A DNA stretch of 64,000 nt from an uncultured bacterium (GTDB lineage: Bacteria; Verrucomicrobiota; Lentisphaeria; Victivallales; UBA1829): contig CACYHQ010000006.1 in NCBI GenBank assembly GCA_902774245.1, positions 1 to 64,000 on the forward strand, written 5' to 3'. The notes beneath the pieces are model-generated. The model did no database searches, had not been told where the DNA came from, and was given only the letters and a program-made list of their open reading frames with translations. Made by a program: the position numbers and the translations under genes. This document shows, piece after piece, positions 32,902 through 42,558 of this stretch; the stretch's first letter is position 1; each line of letters begins with the position of its first letter.

Positions 32902-35271
32902 ATGAGTCGGAAAAGAATCGCACTCATCGTCCTGGGTATCGTGCTTTCCGCATGTCTGCTGGCGTGCGGATATTTTGGTGTGCAGACTCTCAGGCGCACA
33001 CGGTTGCGTCGCATGGGAATGAAGGCATACGAAAAGAAAGAGTATAAACTTGCCGAACAACTTCTGCTCCAATATGTCAGCAAAGATCCGAATGCTGAAG
33101 CGGAATTCGCGACCCTGGCGAATATTTATCATGAATTCGGCAATACGGGGCTGGAAACGCAGATGTGGCAGTCGGCCAGTGCCCTGAACCCTCTGAATCC
33201 GGAATACTATAAAAACATGCTCACCAGCGCGGCGAAATCTGCGAGTTATTCGCTTCTGCACAGCATTCTGGGACGGAAAGCCATATTGAATGAACAGTTC
33301 ACCGATCAGGAACTGTATCTGTATGTGATTTCCTCCTATCGGTCCGGCTTCCGGAAGGACGGTGACGATGCCTACAAAAAAGCAGTGAAAGACGATCCCG
33401 AAGCATTCCATAAAAACGATTTGGGAAAATTTGCGGAGTTTATGTTCAATTTTTCCAATCTCTCTGAAGAGGAACGGAACGGTTATCTGGACAAGGCGAA
33501 GGAATCGGAAGACCCGGTGGTCCGCTTTGAAGCGCTTTATGTCGCGATCCGGCACGCGGCATTATACAGTTCCGGAGAAGACAACAATCCCGAGCTGGAA
33601 ACAGAGGAAGAACGCTTGCTGAAAAAAGCCGTGGAAACCAATTATTTTGCAGGGACGCCGCTTCTGGCGGATTACTATTTCTCTAAATTCAGGTTCGGCG
33701 ATGCAATTGAGATTTTAGAGCCATATCTGAAGGGAATCGATGATCTCAATTTATACCTTCTTTATGCGGAGAGTTGCGTTTTTGAGGACAAACTGAACGA
33801 GCTTGAGGCTTTGGAAAAGAAACTGCGCAGGAAACAGGGAATCCTGCCGCTCATAGCGGACTATTGCGAAATACTGATCGCATTCATGCAGAATGACGAA
33901 GAAAAAATCACCGCTTCTGTTCGCAAATCCGGCAAACTCGTCAATACCCCCCTTTTACAATTCATCCGGCTTCGCATGGCGACAAACAGCGATTCGTTTA
34001 ACGAGATCAGAACTGTGGCTCAGGAAATCTTTTCGAGTCCGCCTTTCTTTGACCTGCATGAACGCGCTCTGCTTGCCTGCATGAATTATATTTCCAGTAA
34101 GCTCAACAAGCCGGAAGATCAATACGATTTGCTGCAATTGGCTGATCTGGCAAAAATCCTTTCCACTTATTTGGAAGGGCACCAGACACTCACGGAAATC
34201 ATACTTCTTGACCAGTATAAAAAAGGATTAGCAAAAGAAGCCGATCTGCTGGCCGCGCTGGAACAATTCCCGGACGATGCCCTGTTGCAGAGACTTGCCG
34301 CTGAATTTCTGATCCTCAACGGGAAAGCGGAACAGGCCATGGATATCATCGAACCGGCCCTGGCAGCTGCGGAGGATATACAGGAAAATGAGGAGGAAAA
34401 TGAAGAAGGCACGGAAGAACTAAAAAATGAGCTTGTCCGCAGATTCCGGTTCCTTTACATGCTGGCGCTGGACCAGGTCGGACGACGCGATGAAGCCTCA
34501 GAAATCTTTCAAAAACTGGTGGAACAGTCCGAGTTCGATTTGGATATGCTGGGAGAATACTTCCTGTTCTGCGTAAAAAACAAGCGGGAGGACGATCTGG
34601 TGTCCATGGCCGACAAGCTGAATTCTGTAAAAGACGGAAATCTAAAAAATTACGGATATTTTTTCCGTGCTGCGGCATTGCTCGCGACGGAAGACGAATC
34701 CAAAGAAAAAGAAGCGCTTGATCTGTTGGCTTCGACTCCGACCGACAATTCGGAATTCATCTTCTACGCGGCAAACCAATTACACAGACATGAACGTTTC
34801 GATGAAGCGGAAGCAAAATACAAGTCGATTCTGAAAACCTACCACATACAGCCGCTGATTCTTGTCAATCTCTCGGAACTCTATCATGAAAAAGGTGACG
34901 AACAGAAAGCACTGGATGCCGCAAAGGAGGCTTTCGACATGGAAAAAGGAAATATGCTTCCGGCATTCATCTATGCGAAACGCCTGTCCGAAGCAAAGCG
35001 CTACGAAGAAGCCGTAAGTATCCTCAATTTCCCGCGCCACGTCGTGAATTACCGCGAGGATGTTGTCGAGCTGTGGGTCGACTGCATGAGGCACGTCATC
35101 GAAAACAGCATCTCCGGCCAGAGATACATGCAGGCGGAAGAACAGTGCAAACATCTGCTGACCATTTCGCCCGATGATGCATTCGGCAAGGAGAACATGG
35201 AGAAGGTCCGGAAACTCATCAGACAGCAGAGCGACAAGGGGCATCCCGAACAGACGGCTCCCGCCGCCTGA
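32902..35271 (+). CDS. Membrane-anchored TPR-like repeat protein (module B)
   Basis: The 789-residue paralogue of the protein at 28669 has an N-terminal membrane helix (IALIVLGIVLSACLLACGYFGVQ), the shared YFGVxTxRRxxLR motif and TPR-type helices (GMKAYEKKEYKLAEQLLLQY, LANIYHEFGNTGLETQMW, LSELYHEKGDEQKALDAAKEA). An acidic insert (ENEEENEEGTEELKNE) is near residue 495. The C-terminal block has RYMQAEEQCKHLLTISPDDAFGK. A terminator follows. It is probably exposed outside the cytoplasmic membrane, though orientation is inferred. Confidence 0.85.
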   Translation: MSRKRIALIVLGIVLSACLLACGYFGVQTLRRTRLRRMGMKAYEKKEYKLAEQLLLQYVSKDPNAEAEFATLANIYHEFGNTGLETQMWQSASALNPLNPEYYKNMLTSAAKSASYSLLHSILGRKAILNEQFTDQELYLYVISSYRSGFRKDGDDAYKKAVKDDPEAFHKNDLGKFAEFMFNFSNLSEEERNGYLDKAKESEDPVVRFEALYVAIRHAALYSSGEDNNPELETEEERLLKKAVETNYFAGTPLLADYYFSKFRFGDAIEILEPYLKGIDDLNLYLLYAESCVFEDKLNELEALEKKLRRKQGILPLIADYCEILIAFMQNDEEKITASVRKSGKLVNTPLLQFIRLRMATNSDSFNEIRTVAQEIFSSPPFFDLHERALLACMNYISSKLNKPEDQYDLLQLADLAKILSTYLEGHQTLTEIILLDQYKKGLAKEADLLAALEQFPDDALLQRLAAEFLILNGKAEQAMDIIEPALAAAEDIQENEEENEEGTEELKNELVRRFRFLYMLALDQVGRRDEASEIFQKLVEQSEFDLDMLGEYFLFCVKNKREDDLVSMADKLNSVKDGNLKNYGYFFRAAALLATEDESKEKEALDLLASTPTDNSEFIFYAANQLHRHERFDEAEAKYKSILKTYHIQPLILVNLSELYHEKGDEQKALDAAKEAFDMEKGNMLPAFIYAKRLSEAKRYEEAVSILNFPRHVVNYREDVVELWVDCMRHVIENSISGQRYMQAEEQCKHLLTISPDDAFGKENMEKVRKLIRQQSDKGHPEQTAPAA

Positions 35272-35297
35272 AACATATCTTTGCACAAAACAAATCC

Positions 35298-35338
35298 GTC
35301 CCGGTCATCGGAAAGAATGTTGGCCGGGACGCTTGCTT
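35298..35338 (+). terminator. Rho-independent terminator after module B
   Basis: GTCCCGG (35298-35304), loop, CCGGGAC (35324-35330), then GCTTGCTTTTTC. Its T-run overlaps the -35 box of the znu promoter. Confidence 0.75.
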
Positions 35339-35360
35339 TTTCTCCCTTTTCGTGTATAGT
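35333..35360 (+). promoter_or_regulatory. Promoter of znuACB
   Basis: TTGCTT (35333-35338), 16 bases, TATAGT (35355-35360), 30 bases before the znuA ATG. Confidence 0.65.
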
Positions 35361-35371
35361 AATTGATTACT
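35358..35371. promoter_or_regulatory. Candidate operator (Zur/Fur-type) at the znu promoter
   Basis: Inverted repeat AGTAAT-TG-ATTACT overlaps the end of the -10 box and the likely RNA start. A repressor here would block transcription. Zinc control by a Fur-family protein is inferred from the target genes, not from the motif alone. Confidence 0.5.
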
Positions 35372-35390
35372 TTTGCTTTAAGGAGTGTTT

Positions 35391-36404
35391 ATGAAATTCT
35401 TCACCATCAGTTTTCTGCTCGCGCTTATCGCGCTGTGCGCCGTGCTGTACTTCCTGCCCGGCAAGATCACATCGGCGGTACATACCACGACCCAGGAAGG
35501 CTACGGCGTCGCCGCGACCACATATCCTATCTGGGTGCTGACCCGCGAAGTCGCAGACGGAACCGGAATCGAGGTCGAACTGCTGACCCCGCCGGACGCC
35601 GGATGTCCCCACGACTACGTCCTGACCCCGAACGACCTCATGAAGGTCTCCGCCGCCCGCAAGCCGCTCCTGCTGTTCAAAAACGGCGCGGGCCTCGACG
35701 AACACATCTGCAAAGCGGCTCTGAGCGCGGGCAACGGCATCGTGGTGATCGACACCGGCGCCGGGATCGAAGTGATCGGAGACGACCATGACCACGACGC
35801 GGAAGAGGATCATGACGAAGAGCACGAAGGCGAGAACGGCCACGACGAACATGAGGCCGAAGGCCATCATCATCACCATCACGGCGGCGAAAACGGACAT
35901 TTCTTCGCCAGTCCGTACGAGGCGCGGAAGATCGTCTCGACGATCGCCGATGAGCTCGCGAAAACCGACATTCTCCACGCGAACAAATTCCGCGAGAACG
36001 CCGCCAAGCTCGACAAACGCCTCCAGATGCTCGGCGATTCCTTCAAGGCGCAACTCGAACCGTACGCGGACAAGCACGTCGCCGCCCAGCATAACGTCTT
36101 CGATTACCTCCTGCGCGACTGCGGATTCGAGACGCCGCTCGCGATCTTCGCCGATCCCGAAACGCCCCCCTCGCCCGCCGAGATCACGGCCATGACGAAG
36201 GAATTCAAGGAGCACGGCGTGAAAGTCATCTTCACCGAGCCGCAGTACCCGGACGAACTCGCCAAGCTCATCGGCAAGGAAACGGGGGCAACTGTCGTAA
36301 AGATCGACCCCGTGGCGTCCGGCCCGGCCGATCCGCCCGCCGGATACTATTTCGACGTGATGAACAGCAACCTCGAGATCATGAAGAAGGCGCTTGCGGA
36401 ATGA
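35391..36404 (+). CDS. znuA: Zinc ABC transporter, substrate-binding protein
   Basis: Periplasmic metal-binding protein of the cluster A-I type, 337 residues, with an N-terminal hydrophobic segment that acts as signal or anchor. It has YPIWVLTREV, PHDYVLTPND with a metal-ligand His, and AQHNVFDYLLRD. Residues ~131-172 form a His/Asp/Glu-rich loop ending in six consecutive His, typical of zinc-specific binding proteins. The ATG at 35391 follows AAGGAG by five bases. It overlaps znuC by four bases. Confidence 0.93.
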   Translation: MKFFTISFLLALIALCAVLYFLPGKITSAVHTTTQEGYGVAATTYPIWVLTREVADGTGIEVELLTPPDAGCPHDYVLTPNDLMKVSAARKPLLLFKNGAGLDEHICKAALSAGNGIVVIDTGAGIEVIGDDHDHDAEEDHDEEHEGENGHDEHEAEGHHHHHHGGENGHFFASPYEARKIVSTIADELAKTDILHANKFRENAAKLDKRLQMLGDSFKAQLEPYADKHVAAQHNVFDYLLRDCGFETPLAIFADPETPPSPAEITAMTKEFKEHGVKVIFTEPQYPDELAKLIGKETGATVVKIDPVASGPADPPAGYYFDVMNSNLEIMKKALAE

Positions 36405-37339
36405 CCTCACCCGCGGAAACAGCAGCTGCATCCGCCGACGCGGTCCGGTTCGAGCACGTCGGCCTGACGCTCGGTGAAAACCGGATTCTGGACGACATCT
36501 GCGCGCACGTCCCGCGCGGCAAGTTCACGGCCATCGTCGGCCCGAACGGCGCGGGCAAGACCACGCTCACGCTCGCGATCCTCGGCCAGATCAGGCATAC
36601 CGGCAAGGTGCTGTTTCCCGGTCTTGACGAAGCCGGACGGAAGCCGCGGTTCGGATTTGTGCCGCAGCGCCTCGTGTTCGACCGCGACATTCCGATGACG
36701 GTCATGGACTACCTGCTCTCCGGACTTCAGCACATGCCGCTCTTCCTGGGACACTCCAAACGCCACGTCGAACGCATCATGCGCTACCTGGACGAGGTGG
36801 AATGCACCGCCCTGGCCGATCATGCGTTCGGCGCACTCTCCGGCGGCGAGATCCAGCGCGTCCTGCTCGCGCAGGCGCTGCTTCAGGAACCCGACATCCT
36901 GATCCTGGACGAACCGACCTCAGGGGTCGATTTCAAGGGCGGGCTGATCTGTTGCGAGCTTCTGCGGCGCGTCCGCGAAAAACGCGGATTCACGCAGATC
37001 ATGATCAGCCACGACCTGGCGACCGTGACCGCGCACGCCGACCATGTGATCTGCCTGAACCACAAAGTCTTCGGCGAGGGCGAGCCACGCGTGGCGCTGA
37101 CCCATCAGGTGCTGTCCGAGACGTTCGGCCTGCACCTCGGCCTCCCCGACCTGCACGGCATCCCGCAGGACGTGCGCGAATGCCCCGAAAACTGCCCGCT
37201 CCGCAACGAACACCTGCATCTGCACGACCACTGCCATATCGACGGTGCGCACGGGTGTTCCTGCGGCCACGGCCACGCGCACGATCCTGCTCACGGTCAT
37301 CCACACGACCACGGAACGGAGGGCGCCCATGCTGAATGA
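36401..37339 (+). CDS. znuC: Zinc ABC transporter, ATP-binding protein
   Basis: The 312-residue ATPase of the zinc importer has Walker A GPNGAGKTT, Q-loop FVPQRLVFDRD, signature LSGGEIQRV, Walker B ILILDEPTSGVD and the switch His in MISHDLATV. The last ~50 residues are an unusual His/Cys-rich tail (CPENCPLRNEHLHLHDHCH, then GCSCGHGHAHDPAHGHPHDH) that could bind zinc and sense cytoplasmic metal. The gene overlaps znuA by four bases and znuB by eleven. Confidence 0.94.
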   Translation: MTSPAETAAASADAVRFEHVGLTLGENRILDDICAHVPRGKFTAIVGPNGAGKTTLTLAILGQIRHTGKVLFPGLDEAGRKPRFGFVPQRLVFDRDIPMTVMDYLLSGLQHMPLFLGHSKRHVERIMRYLDEVECTALADHAFGALSGGEIQRVLLAQALLQEPDILILDEPTSGVDFKGGLICCELLRRVREKRGFTQIMISHDLATVTAHADHVICLNHKVFGEGEPRVALTHQVLSETFGLHLGLPDLHGIPQDVRECPENCPLRNEHLHLHDHCHIDGAHGCSCGHGHAHDPAHGHPHDHGTEGAHAE

Positions 37340-38192
37340 ACTTGTCCTCAGGCTGTCCGACCTCGCCGCCATGCTGTTCCCGCTGGACTGCATGGAACCG
37401 GAATTCATGCGCCGCGCAATGCTCGGTCTGCTCCTGATCGCGCCGCTCGCCGCGCTCTCCGGGGTACAGGTCGTGAACTCCCGCATGTCGTTCTTCTCCG
37501 ACGCCATCGGACACTCGGCGTTCGCCGGGGTTGCGCTCGGCCTGATCTGCTCGCTTCCGGTCGAATTCACGATGCCGGGCCTGGCGCTCGTGATCGGCCT
37601 GCTCATCATGTATCTGCGGCGCGGAAGCCGCCTCTCCACGGACACGGTGATCGGCATCATCTTCTCCGCCGTGGTGGCGTTCGGGCTCGCGATCGTGAGC
37701 CGGAACCGTGAGGCGTCGCGCGGCGTGAACATGTTCCTGTACGGCGACATCCTCACGATCGGCGACAACGAGATCGCGCTGCTGGCCGGTCTGCTCGTCG
37801 CGTTCCTGGCGTTCCAGTTCTTCGCCTGGAACCGCATGCTCCACATCTCCGTGAACGAACAGATCGCCGGGGTGCACAGGATCAAGGTGTCCTTGTACCA
37901 GTATCTTTTTGCGGCGCTGCTGTCGCTGGTGGTGATCCTGTGCGTGCGCGCCGTGGGCGTGCTGCTGGTGACGGCGGTCCTGATCGTCCCGGCGGCGACC
38001 GCGCGGAATTTCGCGCGCAACTCGCGCCAGCTGTTCTTCCTGTCGCTGGTCTTCAGTTACGTCAGCTGCGCGGGCGGTCTGCTGATCTCGGCGCAGCCGT
38101 GGGCAAACGTGCCCGCGGGCGCGGCGATCGTCCTGCTGGCGTGCGCGATGTTCGCTGTGTCGTTCGTCGCGGCGCGCTTCCGGTCGAAATAA
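37329..38192 (+). CDS. znuB: Zinc ABC transporter, permease
   Basis: Membrane subunit of the importer, 287 residues with about eight hydrophobic helices. Family features include LSGVQVVNSRMSFFSDAIGHSAFAGVALG and VRAVGVLLVTAVLIVPAATAR. The ATG at 37329 overlaps the end of znuC, pointing to coupled translation. It is the last gene of the unit. Confidence 0.93.
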   Translation: MLNELVLRLSDLAAMLFPLDCMEPEFMRRAMLGLLLIAPLAALSGVQVVNSRMSFFSDAIGHSAFAGVALGLICSLPVEFTMPGLALVIGLLIMYLRRGSRLSTDTVIGIIFSAVVAFGLAIVSRNREASRGVNMFLYGDILTIGDNEIALLAGLLVAFLAFQFFAWNRMLHISVNEQIAGVHRIKVSLYQYLFAALLSLVVILCVRAVGVLLVTAVLIVPAATARNFARNSRQLFFLSLVFSYVSCAGGLLISAQPWANVPAGAAIVLLACAMFAVSFVAARFRSK

Positions 38193-38216
38193 TAAGAAAA
38201 AAGCCGGAAAGCGGAT

Positions 38217-38245
38217 TGAAAATCAGGAAGAAAGGGTGTATATTA
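38217..38245 (+). promoter_or_regulatory. Promoter for tig
   Basis: TTGAAA (38217-38222), 17 bases, TATATT (38240-38245), about 100 bases before the tig ATG. Confidence 0.75.
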
Positions 38246-38346
38246 TATACTCACATCTTTCTGCGAACGCCCGTGCGTCCGCGGAGAGACGATAAATCTG
38301 CTACCGATAAAACATTCAGATAACCAATCACGAAGGCTAGACAAAC

Positions 38347-39675
38347 ATGTCCAATCCCAGCTGGAAAGAACAATTCACGCTCACCATCACCGACACCGAC
38401 GTCTGCGGCCGCGACGCGAAATTCGTGCTCCCCGCGGAAGCTTCCGCCGATCTCTTCCTGAATGCGACAAAGGCCGTCGCCCGCAAGGCGCAGATCCCCG
38501 GATTCCGCCCTGGCAAGGCCCCGCTCGCCATGGTGAAGGCCCGCTATAAAGGCTACGTCGACGAGGAGGCCGGACGCCTGATCCAGGTCGCCGCGTACGA
38601 TCTGCTCTCCAAGAAGGCCGACGAACTCGACATCATCTCCTACAGCAAGCTCGAACCGGAAGGAACGCTCGAAGAGGGCAAGGAATTCGCGATGAAGTGC
38701 GATTTCGAGATCGCGCCCGAATTCGAACTCCCGGACTACAAGGAACTCGGCGAAGTCGCGGCCTCCGAAGACGCCGCCAAGATCGAGGAAGACCTCATCG
38801 AACGCGCCAAGGCCCAGTACAGCAGCTTCGTGCCCATTACCGACGCCGCCAAGGAAGGCGACATGCTCCACGTCTCCTACGAGAGCGATTTCGAGCTCCC
38901 CGAAGACGCCTCCGATTCCCTGAAGCGCGCGGTCAAGAACGATTCCGCCTGGATCTACCTGATCGGCCAGGAAATGATCCCCGGCGTCAACGCCGCCATG
39001 ACCGGCGCAACCGTCGGCGAAGAACGCTCCTTCACGGCTGAATTCCCCGCCGACTGGCGCGAGGAAGGCCTCCGCGGCAAGAAGGTCACCTACAAGATGA
39101 AAGTCCATGACGGCCAGCGCCGCGAGCCGATCGAAGACATGGCGAAGCTCGCCGAGAAGATGGAGTTCAAGTCCGCCGAAGAGCTGGGCAAGTTCTACAA
39201 GGACCTCGCAGTCCGTCAGGCGGAGATCATGACCCGCTCCAAGACGATGGAATCCATCCAGGCCGCCATCCTCGAAAAGGCCCCCCAGTTCGATCTGCCG
39301 AAGAAGTCCCTTGAGACCGCCACCGACAACGAGTACAAGCTGCTCCAGTACGCCGTCGGACAGGACAAGGAAGCCCTCGAAAAGTTCGAGGCCGAGAAGG
39401 ACCAGCACATGGAAGAGGCCAAGAAGAAAGCCTCCGAACAGCTCCGCAAGAACTTCATCATGCGCAAGATCGCCAAGATCGAGGAAGTCAAGCTCTCCGA
39501 ACAGGAAGTCGCCCAGGCCATCCAGAACATGGCGCAGCAGACCCGCATGGAGCCCGCCCGCCTCGCCGAAATCCTTCAGCGCACCGGCCGTCTCAACGAG
39601 CTTGAGATCGAGCTCCTCGTGGAAAAGACCCTCGGCGTGCTCGCGGAACGCCGCATGAAAGCCGCCGCGAAGTAA
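38347..39675 (+). CDS. tig: Trigger factor
   Basis: Ribosome-associated chaperone and peptidyl-prolyl isomerase, 442 residues. The ribosome-binding signature GFRPGKAP is near residue 52. The central FKBP-like domain (EGDMLHVSYESDFELPED, then VGEERSFTAEFPADW) and a long Lys/Glu-rich helical C-terminal domain follow. It heads a tig-clpP-clpX cluster, with a terminator before clpP. Confidence 0.95.
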   Translation: MSNPSWKEQFTLTITDTDVCGRDAKFVLPAEASADLFLNATKAVARKAQIPGFRPGKAPLAMVKARYKGYVDEEAGRLIQVAAYDLLSKKADELDIISYSKLEPEGTLEEGKEFAMKCDFEIAPEFELPDYKELGEVAASEDAAKIEEDLIERAKAQYSSFVPITDAAKEGDMLHVSYESDFELPEDASDSLKRAVKNDSAWIYLIGQEMIPGVNAAMTGATVGEERSFTAEFPADWREEGLRGKKVTYKMKVHDGQRREPIEDMAKLAEKMEFKSAEELGKFYKDLAVRQAEIMTRSKTMESIQAAILEKAPQFDLPKKSLETATDNEYKLLQYAVGQDKEALEKFEAEKDQHMEEAKKKASEQLRKNFIMRKIAKIEEVKLSEQEVAQAIQNMAQQTRMEPARLAEILQRTGRLNELEIELLVEKTLGVLAERRMKAAAK

Positions 39676-39686
39676 AAAACAAACAG

Positions 39687-39724
39687 AACGCCGGAGGAGT
39701 ACCAGCTCCTTTCGGCGTTTTTTA
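39687..39724 (+). terminator. Rho-independent terminator after tig
   Basis: AACGCCGGAGGAG pairs with CTCCTTTCGGCGTT around a six-base loop, followed by TTTTT. Confidence 0.8.
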
Positions 39725-39837
39725 TCAAAGACTGGCCATTCCCGCCAGCAGAATGACCGGCCTTTGCGCGTCGAAAGAAGCACGAAGGCCGTGCGTTTTT
39801 GACAGAGAATCGAACAGAAGACAAGGAGATGACAAAC

Positions 39838-40473
39838 ATGAAACCGACCGGAACCCGCAACACACTCGTGCCCATCGTCGTCGAACAGACCGGCAGCGGC
39901 GAACGCTCTTACGATATCTATTCCCGGCTGCTCCGCGACCGCATCATCCTGCTCGGCGACCCCATCGACGACGCCATCGCGAACCTGGTCGTGGCGGAAC
40001 TGCTCTTCCTGAAGAGCGAAGACCCGAAGAAGGACATCTCCATTTACATCAATTCCCCGGGCGGCGTGGTGACCGCCGGTCTCGCCATCTACGACACGAT
40101 CCAGTCGCTCCCGTGCGACGTCTGCACGTTCTGTATGGGCCAGGCCGCGTCGATGGCCGCCGTCCTGCTCGCCGCAGGTACGCAGGGCAAACGCTACGCC
40201 CTCCCCTCCGCGCGCATCATGATCCATCAGGTCCTCGGCGGCGCCGAAGGCCAGGCGACGGACATCGAGATCCACACGAAGGAGATCCTGCGCACGAAGG
40301 CCGCGCTGAACACCATCCTGGCGAAGCACTCCGGCCAGACGCTGAAGAAGATCGAACGCGACACCGAGCGCGACTACTTCATGTCCGCCGAGGAAGCCGT
40401 GGCATACGGCCTCGTCGACCATGTCCTGCCGCCCCGCGCGGACGTCGCCGCCCTCAAAGTCAAGGGGAACTGA
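39838..40473 (+). CDS. clpP: ATP-dependent Clp protease proteolytic subunit
   Basis: Serine peptidase that forms two heptameric rings with ClpX or ClpA, 211 residues. The catalytic serine is in [15 protein letters not shown] and the histidine in [23 protein letters not shown] forms the handle-side loop. I choose the ATG at 39838, nine bases after AAGGAG; the ATG at 39829 abuts that site. clpX follows after three bases. Confidence 0.96.
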   Translation: MKPTGTRNTLVPIVVEQTGSGERSYDIYSRLLRDRIILLGDPIDDAIANLVVAELLFLKSEDPKKDISIYINSPGGVVTAGLAIYDTIQSLPCDVCTFCMGQAASMAAVLLAAGTQGKRYALPSARIMIHQVLGGAEGQATDIEIHTKEILRTKAALNTILAKHSGQTLKKIERDTERDYFMSAEEAVAYGLVDHVLPPRADVAALKVKGN

Positions 40474-40476
40474 TCC

Positions 40477-41811
40477 ATGAAAAGACCCGAACGCTGTTCT
40501 TTCTGCGGCCGTCAGGAAAGCGAAGTGAAGGGCGGTCTGCTGACCGGCCCGAGCGGCGCATCCATCTGCCGCAACTGCGTGTCCATCTGCGACACATTGT
40601 TCAGCCGGAACGGATTCCCCGGCGCAAGCAGGAAATCCGATTCGCCGGTCGCCGACGACGGGGAATTTGAAGACTCCGCCGAAAAATCCGGCCGTCTGCC
40701 GTCCTTCGTGGACCACCTGAACGTGCCGACGCCCGCCGACATCAAGGCGGAGCTCGACCGTTACGTGATCGGCCAGGAACAGGCGAAGAAGATCCTGTCC
40801 GTGGCCGTGCACAACCACTACAACCGCCTGAAATCGAAAAACCTCTATGACGCCTCCGACGTCGACCTCGACAAGAGCAACGTCCTGCTGATCGGCCCAA
40901 CCGGCAGCGGCAAGACGCTCATCGCGCGCACCCTCGCGAAGATGCTCGACGTGCCGTTCTGCATCACCGACGCCACGACCCTGACGGAAGCCGGGTACGT
41001 GGGCGAGGACGTGGAAAACATCATCCTGCGCCTCGTGCAGGCCGCCGACTACGACCTCGACCGCGCGCAGGTCGGCATCATCTACGTCGACGAGATCGAC
41101 AAGATCGCGAAGAAGAGCCAGAACGTCTCCATCACGCGCGACGTCTCCGGCGAAGGCGTCCAGCAGGCGCTCCTGAAGATCCTTGAAGGCACGATCTCCA
41201 ACGTCCCGCCGAAAGGCGGCCGCAAGCACCCCCAGCAGGAATACCTGCACGTCGACACCTCGAACATCCTCTTTATCTGCGGCGGCGCGTTCGTCGGACT
41301 GGACAAGATCGTCCAGCGCCGCGTGGGCCGTCACGTGCTCGGCTTCACGCAGGGCACGGAGAACGCCAGCGAGGAGGACAAGCGCACCGAGGCGGAGAAC
41401 AAACTCCTGCTCGAATCGCCGCTGTCCGCCGTCGAACCGGAGGACTTCGTGCATTTCGGCATGATTCCCGAGTTCATGGGCCGCATGCCCGTCACCGCCG
41501 CGCTCACCCCGCTCGACGAAGAGGCGCTGAAACGCATTCTGACCGAGCCGAAGAACTCGATCGTGCGCCAGTACACGACCCTCATGGAAATGGAGGGCGT
41601 GAAGCTCTCCTTCACGGACGAAGCCATCGCCGCGCTCGCGAAGAAAGCCTACGAAAAAGGCACGGGCGCGCGCGGCCTCCGCTCCATCATGGAGGACATC
41701 ATGCTGGACGTGATGTACGACGTGCCGTCGCGCCAGGACGTGAAGGAATGCGTCATCACGGACGAGACCGTGAACGGCGCTCCGGCGAAGCTCGTCCTGA
41801 AGAAGAAATGA
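40477..41811 (+). CDS. clpX: ATP-dependent Clp protease ATP-binding subunit
   Basis: AAA+ unfoldase, 444 residues. An N-terminal zinc finger (CSFCGRQ...CRNCVSIC) precedes Walker A GPTGSGKT, Walker B YVDEIDK, the pore loop region [11 protein letters not shown] and the sensor-2 segment [11 protein letters not shown]. Co-transcribed with clpP, three bases apart. Its place between clpP and eda has no obvious pathway link to the latter. Confidence 0.97.
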   Translation: MKRPERCSFCGRQESEVKGGLLTGPSGASICRNCVSICDTLFSRNGFPGASRKSDSPVADDGEFEDSAEKSGRLPSFVDHLNVPTPADIKAELDRYVIGQEQAKKILSVAVHNHYNRLKSKNLYDASDVDLDKSNVLLIGPTGSGKTLIARTLAKMLDVPFCITDATTLTEAGYVGEDVENIILRLVQAADYDLDRAQVGIIYVDEIDKIAKKSQNVSITRDVSGEGVQQALLKILEGTISNVPPKGGRKHPQQEYLHVDTSNILFICGGAFVGLDKIVQRRVGRHVLGFTQGTENASEEDKRTEAENKLLLESPLSAVEPEDFVHFGMIPEFMGRMPVTAALTPLDEEALKRILTEPKNSIVRQYTTLMEMEGVKLSFTDEAIAALAKKAYEKGTGARGLRSIMEDIMLDVMYDVPSRQDVKECVITDETVNGAPAKLVLKKK

Positions 41812-41877
41812 GCGGGCCGCGCCTCGAAAAAAAACAAGCAGCAACGAACAAATCACATACAGGAAAGGCAAACAACC

Positions 41878-42540
41878 ATGGAACTTTTTCAGCAGAACGT
41901 CAAAGCCGCGCTTGACCGTCTGAGCGCGATCCGGATCGTCCCGGTCCTGGTCCTCGACAACCTCGAAGACGGCCTCAAAATGTGCTCGGTCCTCCAGGAA
42001 AAACAGCTTCCGGCGGCCGAGATCACGTTCCGCACCGAAGCCGCGGAGAGCGTGATCCGCGCGGCCGCGAAGGAGTTCCCCGGCCTCTACCTGGGCGCGG
42101 GCACCGTGCTGAACGTGCGCGACCTGCACCGGGCGTTCGAGGCGGGCGCGAAGTTCGCCGTCGCGCCGGGCTTCAACCCGACCGTCGTGAAGGAAGCCGT
42201 GAATTGCGGATTCCCGTTCGCGCCGGGCGTGTGCACCCCGTCCGAGGCGGAACAGGCCATGGAGCTGGGCTGCCGTTTCCTGAAGTATTTCCCGGCGGAA
42301 GCCGCGGGCGGCGTGAAGTTCCTGAAGTCCCTGATCGCGCCCTATAAGCACCTCGGTGTCCGCTTCATGCCCACCGGCGGCGTGACGAGCTCGAACGCCG
42401 CCGAATACCTGACGGTCCCGGAGATCGCGGCCGTCGGCGGCACCTGGCTCGGCAAGACCGCCGACATGCGCGCCGGGAACTGGGACGCCATCGGACAGGC
42501 GGTCGCCGACGCCGTCGCGCTCGTGCGCAGCCTGGCATAA
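41878..42540 (+). CDS. eda: KDPG/KHG aldolase
   Basis: Class I aldolase that splits 2-keto-3-deoxy-6-phosphogluconate (or 4-hydroxy-2-oxoglutarate) to pyruvate and a second product; 220 residues. The catalytic Glu is in AAEITFRT and the Schiff-base Lys in RFLKYFPAEAAGG; LGAGTVLN and PTGGV are further family marks. No other Entner-Doudoroff genes are nearby, so it may serve uronate or other keto-sugar acid breakdown. Confidence 0.9.
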   Translation: MELFQQNVKAALDRLSAIRIVPVLVLDNLEDGLKMCSVLQEKQLPAAEITFRTEAAESVIRAAAKEFPGLYLGAGTVLNVRDLHRAFEAGAKFAVAPGFNPTVVKEAVNCGFPFAPGVCTPSEAEQAMELGCRFLKYFPAEAAGGVKFLKSLIAPYKHLGVRFMPTGGVTSSNAAEYLTVPEIAAVGGTWLGKTADMRAGNWDAIGQAVADAVALVRSLA

Positions 42541-42558
42541 TCACTCCGGAGACGACGA

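Noticed and set aside
38251..42351. A 1366-codon minus-strand open frame across tig, clpP, clpX and eda
   Set aside because: It lies opposite four well-supported genes and has antisense composition.
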